56,517 nt of DNA, from NCBI GenBank assembly GCA_037447655.1, contig JBBHKE010002678.1, positions 69,001 to 125,517 on the forward strand, in the 5' to 3' direction. The notes beneath the pieces are model-generated. The model did no database searches. It was given only the letters and a program-made list of their open reading frames with translations, and was not told the origin of the DNA. The stretch comes from Zygnema cylindricum (taxonomy: Eukaryota > Streptophyta > Zygnematophyceae > Zygnematales > Zygnemataceae). Positions 18,501 through 31,018 of the stretch are shown piece after piece (positions within the stretch are counted from its first letter, which is position 1; the number at the start of each line of letters is the position of its first letter). Made by a program: the position numbers and the translations under genes.

Positions 18501-18709
18501 TGTTGGATTATAGGGACAGTACAAAATTTTCATTTTTTTGGTTTTTTGGTTGACCGACCGTAACGGATTTTTTTTTTCTGGTGAATCAACCGACTGTAAC
18601 CGCCTGACCCCTAAAAGTTGGCAACCGAATCCGTTCCGCATCCGGCGCGGGCGGTCGGTCAATGGTTGGTCACGATTTCGGATGACCGTTTGCGACCTCT
18701 GGTATCAAT

Positions 18710-19141
18710 CCCCCTGTTTATCGTGGGAATCGTCGAACTCCAAATTCCTCCCAAATAAATATCAACATAAAATCGCGACACCGGTCAATCTGCCGATTTA
18801 CGCAAAAGTCGAAGATTCCCCTTTGTACTGCGAGAATCCCCTCAAAGCGTAACCAAATCTTATTTCGGTCGCTCACTCGTCAAAAGGTAATGTAATTGAT
18901 TGTGTAGTCAAACATGTCATTTCCACGTGGCACATGAAATTTTTTCGAACATTGTCAAAAAATAATCGACTGCCGCTCCAAATTAATACGTAACCGGCCG
19001 TTGAATTTTTCGAAATCAAGGTCAAAAATTGCCGCCCCAATTCCGCATAAAAAAAAACAAAATTAAAAAAAAAACTTCTCCACTGAATCTTCACCAATCG
19101 AAATACGTGTCCTAAATCAATCTTAACAAAAAATGATATCA
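18710..19141. other. Continuation of the DNA interrupted by the hAT
   Basis: After the right target duplication the sequence resumes with no recognisable frame. It probably belongs to the same old Copia relic as 13951-14056. Confidence 0.3.
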
Positions 19142-19251
19142 AAAGATTGGTGACCTTCGCACAATACTATACCTCTTCGCTTGACAATATATTGTTGTTC
19201 TTCAACCACACTAGCAGGAGGAGAGCCAGAAGCAGTAGTAGTGGAGGTAGA
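19142..19251 (-). pseudogene. gag: Truncated gag start beyond the downstream LTR of Copia-1
   Basis: The frame starts MSTSTTTASGSPPASVVEEQ and then loses similarity. The full gag at 24456 starts MSTSTTTASGSPHTTVLVEQ. The break comes after roughly 20 residues. Confidence 0.75.
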
Positions 19252-19289
19252 CATTTAAGGCAGAAGCTAACAAACACCCTATTCAACAG

Positions 19290-20179
19290 CCAACTTCAAG
19301 ATGTGATAAATTGCAACTCAATGATCTATGCAGACTCAAATTCCGCATAACAGTAGTAAGCACAATGTAGAAGCACTCTACTAAGATTCAACTTAATTGA
19401 TCTAGCCAACCATAAGATATTCACACTGCAGATTCACAAAAACTGCCTCAGTTGATTAATATCCCAAGACTTAGATATTCACAATTTGTCTAAGTCCTAA
19501 ACCATATACTCACAATGAGTATCTACTGGTCACACTAATTGAAGTGACTGTACTACAATACTGTTCTATGCTAGGACAAAGTACTAAAACTGTACTTATT
19601 ATTCTGAGAGTACTTCCAAAACCTAATTTTGCCTTTTCTCTAGATCTGAATAGTGCTACACTATTTTAAATTAGGTAAACTATAAAACCTTGTATCCAGA
19701 TATTTACAAATAGAAGGCCGTACATTAAATGTTCTTGGCGCTTAGTCGGCAAATGGTCCATAGCATTAGGCTGACTGTTGTCGTGTAGTACGAAACACGT
19801 GATACCGTCCAAGTGTGCTTCGTCATTTGTCGTCCCTTCTAAATCGCGTCCGTCAATTCGATGTCAATCAACGACCCTTTTTGGCTGACCGTACCATACT
19901 TTTCCAGATATGCGGTTAGCATTCCTTTCGTCAGATTTCATCAATTCGCTTATTAATCTCCTGACACGTGTAACTGGTCATCGACGCTACTCCGTGAAAC
20001 CTGCAACACCCTTTTTCTGCCAACGCGTGTCCAACTGGCCGTATAGTACACTATCTTTGTCTTTTGTTATTGTAACACTATTTGAGGTAAGTATACAGGT
20101 TTTCATTTCCCAAAATATTATAAGTCCTTAATTCCTCCTCACAGCTCTATCTATTGAGTTAAGATTTCCGATTTCAACA
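19290..20179 (-). repeat. Copia-1 LTR, downstream copy
   Basis: The minus-strand start is TGTTGAAATCGGAAATC at 20179. The other edge is uncertain because no clear primer site was found. It is followed in element order by a leader and gag stub rather than by flanking DNA. Confidence 0.65.
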
Positions 20180-20190
20180 CTCCCCTAAAT
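20180..20190 (-). promoter_or_regulatory. Polypurine tract of Copia-1
   Basis: The minus strand reads ATTTAGGGGAG immediately before the LTR start at 20179. Confidence 0.6.
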
Positions 20191-23100
20191 CTTTAGACTC
20201 AGTCCCTCACTCAGCCCAATAGCCTTTCTACAAAATTGCAACTTAGGAGCGGGAAGGGGTTTGGTTAGCATGTCAACAACCATTTTCTCATCTGGTAAAT
20301 GACACAATTTTAACACTCTTGCAAGCACATTTTCTCTCACAAAATGAAGTCCGACATCCATGTGCTTGCTCTTAAAATGATGACTCGGGTTAGAAGCAAT
20401 AACAATGGCTGCCTGGTTGTCACACCAAATAATCTGTGGACTTGTCTGCATCTATTTAAGTTCCTGCAAAATGGACTTAACCCATAGGAGTTCTTTGAGT
20501 GCAAAAATTGCTGCCATGTACTCTGACTCCATTGTAGACTGTGCTGTAACCTTTTGTTGTTTGCTGCTCCAGCAACAAGTTCCATCTCCGATCTTTAGGA
20601 CGATGCCGGTTGTGGATTTTCGGCTTGGCATATCCCCATAGTTAGTGTCACTCCAAGTGTGCATTTTCGCTTCTCCTCCTCCGAGTATCAGCTTAAGATC
20701 TCGAGTCCTTGCAAGGTATCTCAAAACTCTTTTTGTAGCTTCCCAGTCTACCCTCTTAGGATCCTGCAAACTTCTACTTAGGACTCCTACAGCTGCTACA
20801 ATGTCAGGTCTCGTACAATTCATGAAGTATATGAGACTTCCCACTGCCTGTCTACACGGCTTTGAAGCCATAAACTCTTCCTTCCGTGACTCTAGTGCTT
20901 GAGTCTGACTCACTTCTATCAAGCTTCTGTCTGAATTCCATGGGAGTTACAGATCCTTTTATATCTTTCATTTCAAATTTTTTCAGCATATTACTTATTG
21001 CTTCCTTTTGGGTTAACATAATGAGTTTTCTGTTTCTGTCTCTCTCTACCTCTAAGATATACTTAGATTCACCAAGGTCGTTCATCTCGAACTTTGACCT
21101 TAAAACAGCTTTAATTCGATTTATCTCATCGATAGACTTGCTTAGTAAAAGCAAATCATCCATATACACAACAATATAAAGAATCCCATCCTCCCCTTGT
21201 TGTACATAGAATAAGTGATCTGAACTAATCCTTTGAAATCCTAGTCTAGCAAGAAATTCATCTAGTTTTAAGTTCCATTGTCTAGGGGCTTGTTTGAGCC
21301 CATAGAAAGATTTTATTAGTTTACAAACTAAGTTTTCTTTCCCTTTCTCTGCATACATCTCCGATTGTTTCATGTAAATGGTTTCTTCTAACTCTCCATA
21401 TAGGAAGGCAGTCTTAACGTCCATCTAGTGGACTTCCATGTTTTCTATAGCAGCCAAACTTAGTACGATTCTAACAGTGGGAAAATCTGACAATTGGAGA
21501 GAAGGTTTCTTCAAAATCAATACCTTGTTTCTGATTGTATCCTTTGGCCACAAGTCTGGCCTTGTACCTTTCCATGGTGTTGTCCGGGTTGAGTTTCACT
21601 TTGAACACCCATTTGCTGCCGATGGCTTTCTTGCCCGGAGGAAGATCCACCAGCTTCCACGTTTGCGCCTCCATGATGGACTTCATTTCGTCGTTTACTG
21701 CCTCGATCCATGATGGACTTCATTTCATCGTTTACTGCCTCGATCTAGTGATTTCTCTCTCGTGATGAGAAGGCTTCCTGAATTGTTAACGGTTCCGTTA
21801 TAGCTGCGGAGAAAGCAAAATGTGAGCTTGCTTGCAGACGACTGCTGGTTCTTCTTCCCCCCGGAATTTCTGAGGTTGAAATTGTCGGCACCATGCTATT
21901 GGTTTTCCTGATTTGAGCTATTGCAAGTGCCGAAACTTGATCTGGATTTGCTGATTCCACATGTGTAGGAAGTGGTGTAGATGTTGGGGTCGAATGTGGT
22001 TTTACAGCAGGTGCTTCATTTGGTAGAGGGATCTGTGGAGATGTAGTTGTAGCTGGTGATTGTGACTGAAAATAAACAGGGTGAGTATGCTGAAAGATCA
22101 CATACTCCTGTACCTTTCGTGTTTGTTCACTTTCTGTGTTTGTGAACAAATCAACCGAATCCTGTTCATCCTTCAACTGTATATTTCTACATACAATGAC
22201 TTTCTTCTTCTCTAAGACATATACCCTTCAACCCTTTGCATTGTCATCATATCCCATTAAGATCCCAGGTAAGCCATTTGCTTCCATTTTCCATCTAGTT
22301 TGCGATGTGTCGAGGACAAAACATTTGCTGCCAAATACTCTCAAGTGACTAACATCCGGTTTCATGCCTGTCCACAGTTCATAAGGTGTAGTCTTAACCG
22401 ATCCAGATGCAACTGTGTTTTTAATATAGACCGCACAATTGAGTGCTTCATCCCAGAATTTCAAATCTAAACCTTTGTCTGCAAGCATGGACCTAGCACT
22501 TTCTGTAACAACACTATTTAGTTGTTCAGAAACACCATTTTGTTCCGGTGTGTAAGCAACTGTCAAGTTATGAGTGATACCTTCCTGGAGGAGAAACTGT
22601 TCGAACTCCTTTAAAGTATATTCTCCTCCGTTGTCCGATCTTAGCGCCAAGATTGGAACTCCGTGCAGCTTTTCTGCCCATGCCTTTTAGTGCTTGAAGT
22701 GTGTAAGTACTTCACTCTTGTGCTGCATAAAGTAGACTCTTGGGAATCTCGAGTAGTCATCAGTGAATGTAAACATATAGTAGACACCTCAAGCTGATGG
22801 AACTTGTGATGGACCGAGAACATCCGAGTGGATAAGTTGTAGAACTTTGTCCGATCTGTGGTCAGATTGCTGTGGAAAAGGTAATCTGTGGATCTTTCCC
22901 AGTGAGCATCCATCACATGATTTCACAGGTTGAGAAATAAGAGAAACACCTTCAATCTTTCTTGAATTCACCATCTTCTGTAAGCTATCATAATTGATAT
23001 GGCCTAATCTCTTATGCACTAGTTCATTGACACATGATACACTGGAATAGAGAACAACATTTTCTTTGTATTCAACCATATCCATCCTATACATCTTGCT

Positions 23101-23700
23101 TACATCTCTAGTTCTTGTCACTGCAACTTTACCTAGCTTGCTAACAACCTGTCTGCCTCCTTTGAGGATTACATCAAAGCCTTTCCTCTCTACCAAAGAA
23201 GTAGAAAATAGATTCTTTTTGAACTTAGGTACATATAAGACATTGTGGAGAGTTCTTTCTACCGACTTTCCACGCACATCTACCATTAAAGATACATCAC
23301 CATGTGCTGAAGTTTGCACACTCATGCCGCATGCATAGTAGATGTTATTGGGAGGTGTCGCCTTGAGGTTGGAAAAACTAAATTTGTTCCAACACATGTG
23401 TGCCGAAGCTCCGATATATCCATGATCCATCCTGTATATCTCTGACCTTCCATAGCTGCCGCCATTGAAAATAATTTTGCTTCTTCACCTTCAGTGTAAG
23501 ACAAGGGATCATCTTCTTCAGTTGCAGAATTTGAGAAGAGAGCAGTTCCCTGAGAAGAGTTCCCAGAAAAGCCCTTATGATATGGGCTCTGCTGCCATCC
23601 TAGATGATATAGTCTTGTTTCATTTGCCTTTTTCAGCTTCGAACACTACCTCTTTCCATGTCCCTTTTCAAATCAGTAAAAGCAAGTAGTAGCCTGTCTA
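20185..23700 (-). pseudogene. pol: Copia-1 pol (protease, integrase, RT, RNase H), broken
   Basis: Domains in order on the minus strand. A decayed zinc knuckle (CFY, stop, FEKGHGKR) lies near 23640-23700. A protease remnant follows, with GASAHMC but the active DSG lost to a frameshift (about 23380-23430). The integrase zinc region has HKRLGH and CDGC (about 22890-23010). The integrase core has SDNGGEY and NGVSEQLN (22228-22650). RT runs over 20890-21686 with intact VVYMDDLLLL. RNase H has SDTNYGD, ESEYMA and CDNQAA (20185-20922). A stop falls before the second RNase H part (20452), a frameshift lies in RT near 21430-21470, and a tandem duplication of about 37 bases sits at the RT start (21672-21746). 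Not functional as written. Confidence 0.85.
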
Positions 23701-24456
23701 TTTGGTCTATTGTTATACTGATTCACACTCTGACTCCTATCCAGATTTTTGTTCTAATTAAGTAAAGTTTTCCTATCAAAATATGTGTTCAAAGCTTCTA
23801 CCTTTCTCTCTCCATGAAGTATTTTAGTAGTTGCGTCTTCTTCTTAGATAAGATTGTATACAAACTGAAATGTCCAGCTAGATTTATCATGAGTTTTCAG
23901 CTGGACAGACACTCTTTTCATATTACTAGGGAGTCCTTTAACAAGTAAAGCTGCTTGTTGGAACTCAAGAAATGAGCCGCCTGTTGGAACTCAAGAAATG
24001 AGCCACCAGCAGATGAATGTGTATCAATAAGAGCACAAAATTTTCACAATATTCCACCATACTCCCTCTGGAGTATTTATAGTCCCACATTTGTCCAGCC
24101 ACCAAAAGTTCCTCCTGGACATTAGATTTCTCAAAAGCAGTTGTTAGTGATTCCCATATTTCTTTTGCTTTCTTCATTTTGAGCCGAGACATGACCAAAT
24201 TCTCGGAGATGTACAGAATCAAATTGTTTCGCACCAGTGAGTTTTTCTTCGCCCAGCTCGCAGCTGTTTCACTTAAAGTACCATCAAAGACCCCCAATAG
24301 ATCACCAGTTTCAAATGTGGATTCAACCATCGCCGCCCAGTATGCATACTTTTGGCCATTAAATATGTGAATTATTGATGAAAGGCCCATAACCTGTTGT
24401 TCTACAAGCACTGTAGTATGAGGAGAGCCAGAAGCAGTAGTAGTGGAAGTAGACAT
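23701..24456 (-). pseudogene. gag: Copia-1 gag
   Basis: The first 163 codons are open and include NGQKYAYWAAMVESTFETGD, LLGVFDGT and KKAKEIWESLTTAFEKSNVQ, typical of plant Copia gag. Homology continues past the stop in other frames to about 23700. A tandem duplication of about 26 bases (GAACTCAAGAAATGAGCC unit, about 23955-24006) lies close to the end of the open part. Confidence 0.8.
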
Positions 24457-24499
24457 TTAAGGCAGAAGCTAACAAGCACCCTACTCAATAGCCAACTTC

Positions 24500-25382
24500 A
24501 AGATGTAATTAAATGCAACTCAGTGATCTATACAAACTCGAATTCTGCATAACAATAGTAAGCATAGTATAGAATCACTCTACAAAATTTCAACTTAATT
24601 GATTTAGCCAACCATAAGATATTCACACTGCAGATTCACAAAAACTTGCATTAGTTGATTAATATCCCAAGACTTGGATATTCACAATTTGTCTAAGTCC
24701 TAAACTATATACTCATAATGAGTATCTACTATTCACACTAATTTAAGTGACTCTACTAGAGTACTGTTCTATGCTAGGACAAAGTACTAAAACTGTACTT
24801 ATTATTCTGAGAGTACTTCCAAAACCTAATTTTGCCTTTTCTCTAGATCTGAATAGTGCTACACTATTTTAAATTAGGTAAACTACAAAACCTTGTATCC
24901 AGATATTTACAAATAGAAGGCCGTACATTAAATGTTCTTGGCGCTTAGTCGGCAAATGGTCCATATCATTAGGCTGACTGTTGTCGTGTAGTACGAAACA
25001 CGTGATACCGTCCAAGTGTGCTTCGTCATTTGTCGTCCCTTCTAAATCGCGTCCGTCAATTCGATGTCAATCAACGACCCTTTTTGGCTGACCGTACCAT
25101 ACTTTTCCAGATATGCGGTTAGCATTCCTTTCGTCAGATTTCATCAATCCGCTTATTAATCTCCTAACACGTGTAACTGGTCATCGGCGCTACTCCGTGA
25201 ATCTGCAACACCCTTTTTCTGCCGACGCGTGTACAATTGGCTGTACAGTACACTATCTTAGTCTTTTGTTATTGTAACACTATTTGAGGTAAGTATTACA
25301 GGTTTTCATTTCCTTAAATATTCTAAGTCCTTAATTCCTCCTCACAGCTCTATCTACTGAGTAAAGATTTCCAATTTGAACA
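24500..25382 (-). repeat. Copia-1 LTR, upstream copy
   Basis: A direct repeat of 19290-20179, with scattered substitutions and small indels. Right end ...CCAATTTGAACA at 25382. Confidence 0.65.
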
Positions 25383-26632
25383 TATATGACGACAACCAAA
25401 ACGACCGCCTAAATATCCGGCATCGTTCATTTTCCAAAGTACATCAAGCGTCCAATCGCCTCTCGTTCTCATATAAAACTCCCAAACTAATTCAATATTC
25501 GTGAACCGAAACTGATGTCACACATGGTACCGATGATGTAGTATAATGGCCTTACGCCACCTGAGGATATATGTGGACGCTGTACAATACAGATTCTCCT
25601 CTTCTCATAAGTACGCTATAATAAGATTGTGAAAAAATCTAAATCTCCACAACGCTTTCATCACCATATGGTGTTCCGACAACCGTCACTTTATTTTAGG
25701 AGGCTTTAATTGAAATCTCCCCCCGGAATTCCAACCGACACAAATCTCTATGTCAACACAACTACACATGTATTCGTACGAAAATTGCACGCGTGCACGA
25801 AAAAAAAAAATCAATTTTTCTTTGTTACCTTGTTTTGAAAACGGACGTCACACTCTTTCATTCACTCTTTTTTTTCTCTTTCTCAACACTCTTCTCTTCT
25901 ACCGCCTCCACTATCGTTTCCCACTCTACAAACTCTCTTAATTTAGAAAACGACTGTGGGCTTCTAGCAGCATTTTAGCACACAAAATTCTCAACGGATA
26001 AAGCTAATTTCTCTCACATCAGAAATAGTATGATGCGAGTTTTGAAATCTTTTCTTCTTGCTGAAAAAAAATAGGAAACCTTATTTGGCTTCTTCCCCTT
26101 CATATCTTAAATCTCATTTGAAAAGTTTGTTTTCTCTTTTTCTCTTCCTCCGATTCAAATTTGTTAAATCTAAATTAGAACTCGATTTAAAACCTTCAAA
26201 TTTCTGAGAATTCGAAGACACTTGGGAAATAAAAATTTCATCACTCCAATCATCAATGTAAACTTCAATGTCACTCTTCAACATTTCTCTTCAATTTCCT
26301 CTTCCGAATATGGACGTGCAGTTTCTCCTCGAATTCTGAATCCGGAATGTCCAAGAAATCATAAAATTCAAAATCCTTATAAAAATCGAAATTTCTTCTC
26401 ATTCTTCGTCTCCACTCACCGAATCAACCATTAAATTAAAAATTGTAAATAATAGTTTGTCGTCATATCATTTCCAAAATACAAATAAATTCCAATCTCA
26501 AAACCATCAACACGATTGCGGCTTACACCACAATCACCTCGATCGCCTCTTTTGCGATATCTTTCACCACTGACATAGTTTAACAAAAATTGAGGAATGA
26601 AATGTTCTCAAACTTTTTAAATGTCACCTCTC
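25383..26632. other. Spacer between the two large Copia relics
   Basis: No gene recognised. A polypurine-like tract with a following motif (CCCCCCGGAATTCCAACCGAC, read in part at 25718-25737) resembles the one at 11360, so this is probably more eroded Copia DNA. Pyrimidine-rich from 25850 to 25930. Confidence 0.35.
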
Positions 26633-27301
26633 TGATAGAAATAAAATAAGAGTCAATCGGAATGCGCTCACAAATACTTTTATGCCTCAATGCGGAAGCG
26701 AAACTGAAATCAAATCAAACATTATAACACATTGAAAGCTCATAATCCAAGATAGAGAGAAATTGAATACTCAATAAAATAAACTCATATTAACTCAATT
26801 CTTAAACATTACACTTCTCTTAATTTATTCCTCCTTAATTGACTCTTGATTGATTCCTAATTATTATTTCTAACTCACACGATGGCTTTTAAACTAAGTC
26901 GTGGAAACAATCTAGAACACTACCTCTAGAAGTGTCTAAATGTACTTAGACGTAAATGTGGTACAAAACAAAATGAAACTACTAGAAACCAAATTGATAG
27001 TCCTGTACGACAAACTTAACTTACGTGAAACGAACATACTAGACATACAATGCACGAAACGAAAATTCTCGACGTAAGGTACTAGAACTTAAACAAAATT
27101 AAATCTAATCGTGTACGTGTAAAAAGTACACGCACGAAATACTACGTCAAACAATTCGAAACAAAACCAAATCTGCCAAGCGACGCACAGAGTTCTAAAC
27201 GAGACCAAATTAAGTACGCGAAGTGACGCGAGACCAAATCTAATCCACACTAAAAATGAACAAGCATCACGTAAACCTAGATTCAACAATTGTACTTAAC
27301 A
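26633..27301 (-). repeat. Copia-2 3' LTR
   Basis: Plus-strand left end TGATAGAAATAA; right end TTGTACTTAACA. It is bounded on the right by a polypurine tract. The 150 bases at its right end are shared with the U3-like parts of copies A and B. Confidence 0.8.
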
Positions 27302-27312
27302 ATCCCCCTCTC
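27302..27312 (-). promoter_or_regulatory. Polypurine tract of Copia-2
   Basis: The minus strand reads GAGAGGGGGAT directly before the LTR start TGTTAAGTAC. Confidence 0.75.
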
Positions 27313-27373
27313 AATGTTGAATCTACACTAACTCTTAACCAAACTCAAAACAATCCTAACTTAGGCCTTCCTC

Positions 27374-30300
27374 TCACAAAGACATCATACATAGCAGTTT
27401 AGTTAACATGTCAGCTGCTTTTTCACCCGTTGGCACAAAAACAAACTCAATCTCACTAACATTTACTAAATCTCTCACAAAATGCCACTGAATCCTAATG
27501 TGCTTAGTCCTTTTATGAAACACTGGATTCTTAGCCAATGCAATGCTAGACATAGTATTTGAAAATAGCTTCATACACTTAACGATAATTCCTAACTCAC
27601 TTAACATTTCTCTTAACCAAATTGAAGATTTGGCAGCATGACAAGCCGCCATATATTCGGCCTCCGTCGAACTCAAGGCCACCGTAGGTTGAAGTCTTGA
27701 ACACCATGAAATCGCACCTCCACATAATACGAAAGCGTAACCGGATGTTGACTTTCGCGTGTCGAAGTCTCCACCCCAATCGCAATCGCAATATCCAAAA
27801 CAATCTAACTCTGAATCCGCCTTATAAACTAAACCATAACTTAAAGTTCCAACCAAATATCTAAAAATTATTTTAACACTCTCCCAATGACACTTCTTAG
27901 GTGCATGACAATATTTACTCACAATACTAACAACAGCTGAAATATCTGGTCTAGTTCCAAAACTAAGATACATCAAACAACCAACTGCTTTTCTATAAGG
28001 TAAATCAATTGTTGGCTCACTTTCTGCTTTACTCAACTAAACTCTAGGATCCAAAGGTGTACTTAAAGGCTTAGCATTCAACTTAGAGAAATTAGCTAAG
28101 ACTTCCTTACAATATTGTTCCTGACTAAGTTTCAAGGAACCAAACTCATCTCGTATCACCTCAATACGAAGAATGTATCTAGCTTCTCCTAAATCAGTAA
28201 CTTTGAAGAATTTACTAAGAAAACATTTCAATTCCTGAATCCTTTCAAGACTATCTGAAATCATAATAAAATCATCAACATACACACTGAAAATAATTTG
28301 ATCAACTCCTTCTCCTTTCACATAAACACCTAAATCCGAAAATGTACGTACAAAACCAAAATCCAAAAGTACCTTATGAAGATGAGTATACCAAGTCTTT
28401 GGTGCTTGCTTGAGTCCATAGAGAGATTTCTTCAACTTCCACACATGTCCAGGTTTGCCCGAAACTCCTTCTGGAATCTTCATATAAACTTTTTCCTCCA
28501 ATTCTCCATTTAGAAAAGCAGTCTCCACATCCATTTGGTGGATATGCTTTCTCTCAACAGCAGCAATCACAATAATCATCCTTAAACTATCAAACTTAAC
28601 TATACGTGCATATGTTACTCTATAATCTATACCTTATTTCTGTTGAAAACCTTTACCGACTAATCTTGCCTTATATTTGATATTTCACCTGATGCACCCG
28701 TCTTAGTCTTAAATATCCATTTACAGTCAAAAGACTTTTTTCCCTCTGGTAAAACTACTTCTTCTATAGACTTAAGTTCTTTCTCAAAAGCTGGTTTCCA
28801 CTTTTCATTCCAATCACTTGATGCTACAGCTTTTGAATAGGACTTAGGATCCCCATTCAGAGGCTCACTCAGTAATTGCTATAAAAGAAACTCATTCAAC
28901 CTAGCATCTGAAATAAAATTAACCGACTTATCCTTAGCATTCATATGATGAGTTAATCTCTCAAGAGCCTTTCCTTTATTTGCTCGATTACTTCTGCTAA
29001 CAACAACTTCTTCTTCAACAACATCATCTCTCTCATCTTTCTCACTCACTGATGGCAAACTACATTCACTTCTTTGTGTGCTAAGGGATCTTTCACTAGA
29101 CTTAGAACTTTGACTTCCATTCTCACTTTTCAAGCTTTTAGAATCTGATTGGGAGGATTCAGATCTCTTACCAACCTTAACAGATTTCTTTTTCTTCAAT
29201 GGAAATTCTTCTTCCTCCTCTTCGTCACTCTCGTCATTAATTTTGAACTCCTCAAAATTGCTCTCTTCCTCAAAATCCAAACTTTCTTCCTTATCCTTTG
29301 TAAACTCCATTGCTTTCGCCAAATTTTTGTGAAATCCACATTTCTTTATTCGACAACTGTTCGAGTACCGGGATTGAAAATCTTGTATTGACTTGAATTT
29401 GGACTATATCCAACAAAAATACCCGTCCAAGATCTGGGACTGAATTTTCCCGCTCGATATCTTTTCTCCATGTAGACAGTGGCTCGGCATCCCCAAATCC
29501 TCAAATGTCGAACAGCTAGAATCCTGCCACTCCAACAATTCTTCAGGCGTCATATCTCCAAAAACTCAAGTTAGTCTTCTGCTAGAAATATAATTTGCTG
29601 TAAGAACAACTTCTCCCCAAAACCTTACACTATGTTTAGTGCTATGTAGCATAGCTCTAACCATCTCTTGAAGAGTCCTATTCTTTCTCTCAGCAACTCC
29701 ATTGTACTCAAGTGAGTATGTAGCCGTAAATTGCTGCTTAATCCTTCTTTTCTGACAAAAGCTTTTAAAAGCAACGAATTCTCCTCCATTATCTGATCTT
29801 ACTGATTTTAACTTTCTATGTGTTTCTCTTTTCTAGCCATTACAACAAATTCTCGAAACTTATATAACGCCTCTGACTTATGTTTCAATAAATACACCCA
29901 ACTCTTTCGACTATAATCATCCACAATAAAAAAAATATACTTATGTCCTCCTAGACTTACTAGTTTGACATCTCCACATAAGTCAACATGAACAAGCTCA
30001 AGAGGAGCACTAACTCTATACTTCACATCTTTTACAGGATGAGATTTTCTAATCTGTTTCCCTTTGCTACAACCATTACAACCTTGAACTTTCTCTCTTG
30101 ATACACACTCTAATCCTCTTACTGCTGCAATTTTCATCATATTCTTTATATTAGACTCAGAAGTATGACAAAGTCTATGATGCCATAAACATAGATCTCC
30201 TCTTTCAGAACTTAAAACATTAACTGAAATTACTGATTTCTGATTTTCCTGTGGTCTAATCCATTTTAACTTACTTTGCACATAATCAGTTACATAACCT

Positions 30301-31018
30301 TCTCCAAATTGATTTCCTTCTCTATCTTGGAAAACTATTCTTTCATTTTCAAACGAGGTTACTCTACCACCATTCTTTTGTATCTGAGGAACACTGACAA
30401 GGTTTACAACTCCATCAGGAAAAGATTCACTTTCTTTACAACAACTTTACCATTCATATTTTTAACAGGTAAATCTATTTTGACAGTTCCCACAGTATCT
30501 ATCAGAACAACATGTCCACTAGCAACCGTAATAGTCTTAGGAACTATAAGCTTTCTCAAATCTGTAAACAAACTTAAATCACTACAAACATGATGAGTTG
30601 CACCTGAATCAACTATCCAATCTTTATAACTTTGACTCCCACATGCAGAATTTGCAGAATTGACAACAACATTTTCATCTTCTTTCATCATCATAGAAAA
30701 TTTTAGAGACTTATCACCTTGATCGTCATGAAAATCTGAATAGTGTGTTTGATAATCTCCTCCACGTGATTGTCCGAATCTTCCACGACCTTGTCCTCGT
30801 TGTCCACTTCGACCTCTTCCTCTTTCCGAGTAGTAAGATGATTTTCCTCCATTTCGTTGAAAACACTGAGCACTAACATGTCCCCATTTCCAACAAATAT
30901 TGCATTGCTTTTCCCTATCTGGACAGTTAGTAGCCATGTGTCTCTCCTTATTACACTTATAACAAGTAACATGACTTACATCACCTTGATCGTTATATCC
31001 TCTTCCAAATCCTGAATA
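27374..31018 (-). pseudogene. pol: Copia-2 pol (zinc knuckles, protease, integrase, RT, RNase H)
   Basis: From 31018 leftwards: two CX2CX4HX4C knuckles (CYKCNKERHMATNC, CNICWKWGHVSAQC), then protease with intact DWIVDSGATHHVC (about 30570-30605). Integrase zinc and core regions follow (HHRLCH, CNGCSKGK, VDDYSRKSW, 29808-30281), then an integrase tail with GIFVGYSPNSSQYKIFNP (about 29380-29440) and an acidic linker (28879-29322). RT is at 28037-28880 with SVYVDDFIMIS and RNase H at 27374-28036 with STEAEYMA. Stops separate RT from RNase H (near 28037) and break the integrase; a frameshift lies in the RT N-terminus (about 28680). Key catalytic residues that I can see are kept, so decay is recent to moderate. 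Confidence 0.85.

Larger units (their letters stand above)
14065..18701 (-). mobile_element. hAT DNA transposon with intact ends and decayed transposase
   Basis: Terminal inverted repeats CAGAGGTCGCAAA at 14065-14077 and its complement at 18689-18701 are a perfect 13-base match. They are flanked by GTATGAAT (14057-14064) and GTATCAAT (18702-18709), an 8-base target duplication with one mismatch. An 8-base duplication and this terminus are hallmarks of the hAT superfamily. Subterminal AACCG words cluster at the left end and CGGTC/ACCG words at the right, as expected for transposase binding sites. Inside lies a minus-strand transposase pseudogene. The element is 4637 bases long and sits within an older Copia relic. 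Confidence 0.85.
19142..25382 (-). mobile_element. Copia-1 relic with tandem LTR-internal-LTR-gag arrangement
   Basis: Read on the minus strand: LTR (about 24500-25382), gag, protease, integrase, RT and RNase H (24456 down to 20185), polypurine tract, LTR (about 19290-20179), then a second gag start that breaks off near 19142. The block 19198-20179 repeats 24396-25382 in direct orientation, including leader and gag start. An LTR followed again by a gag start is what unequal recombination between two copies would leave. All coding parts carry stops or frameshifts. Confidence 0.8.
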
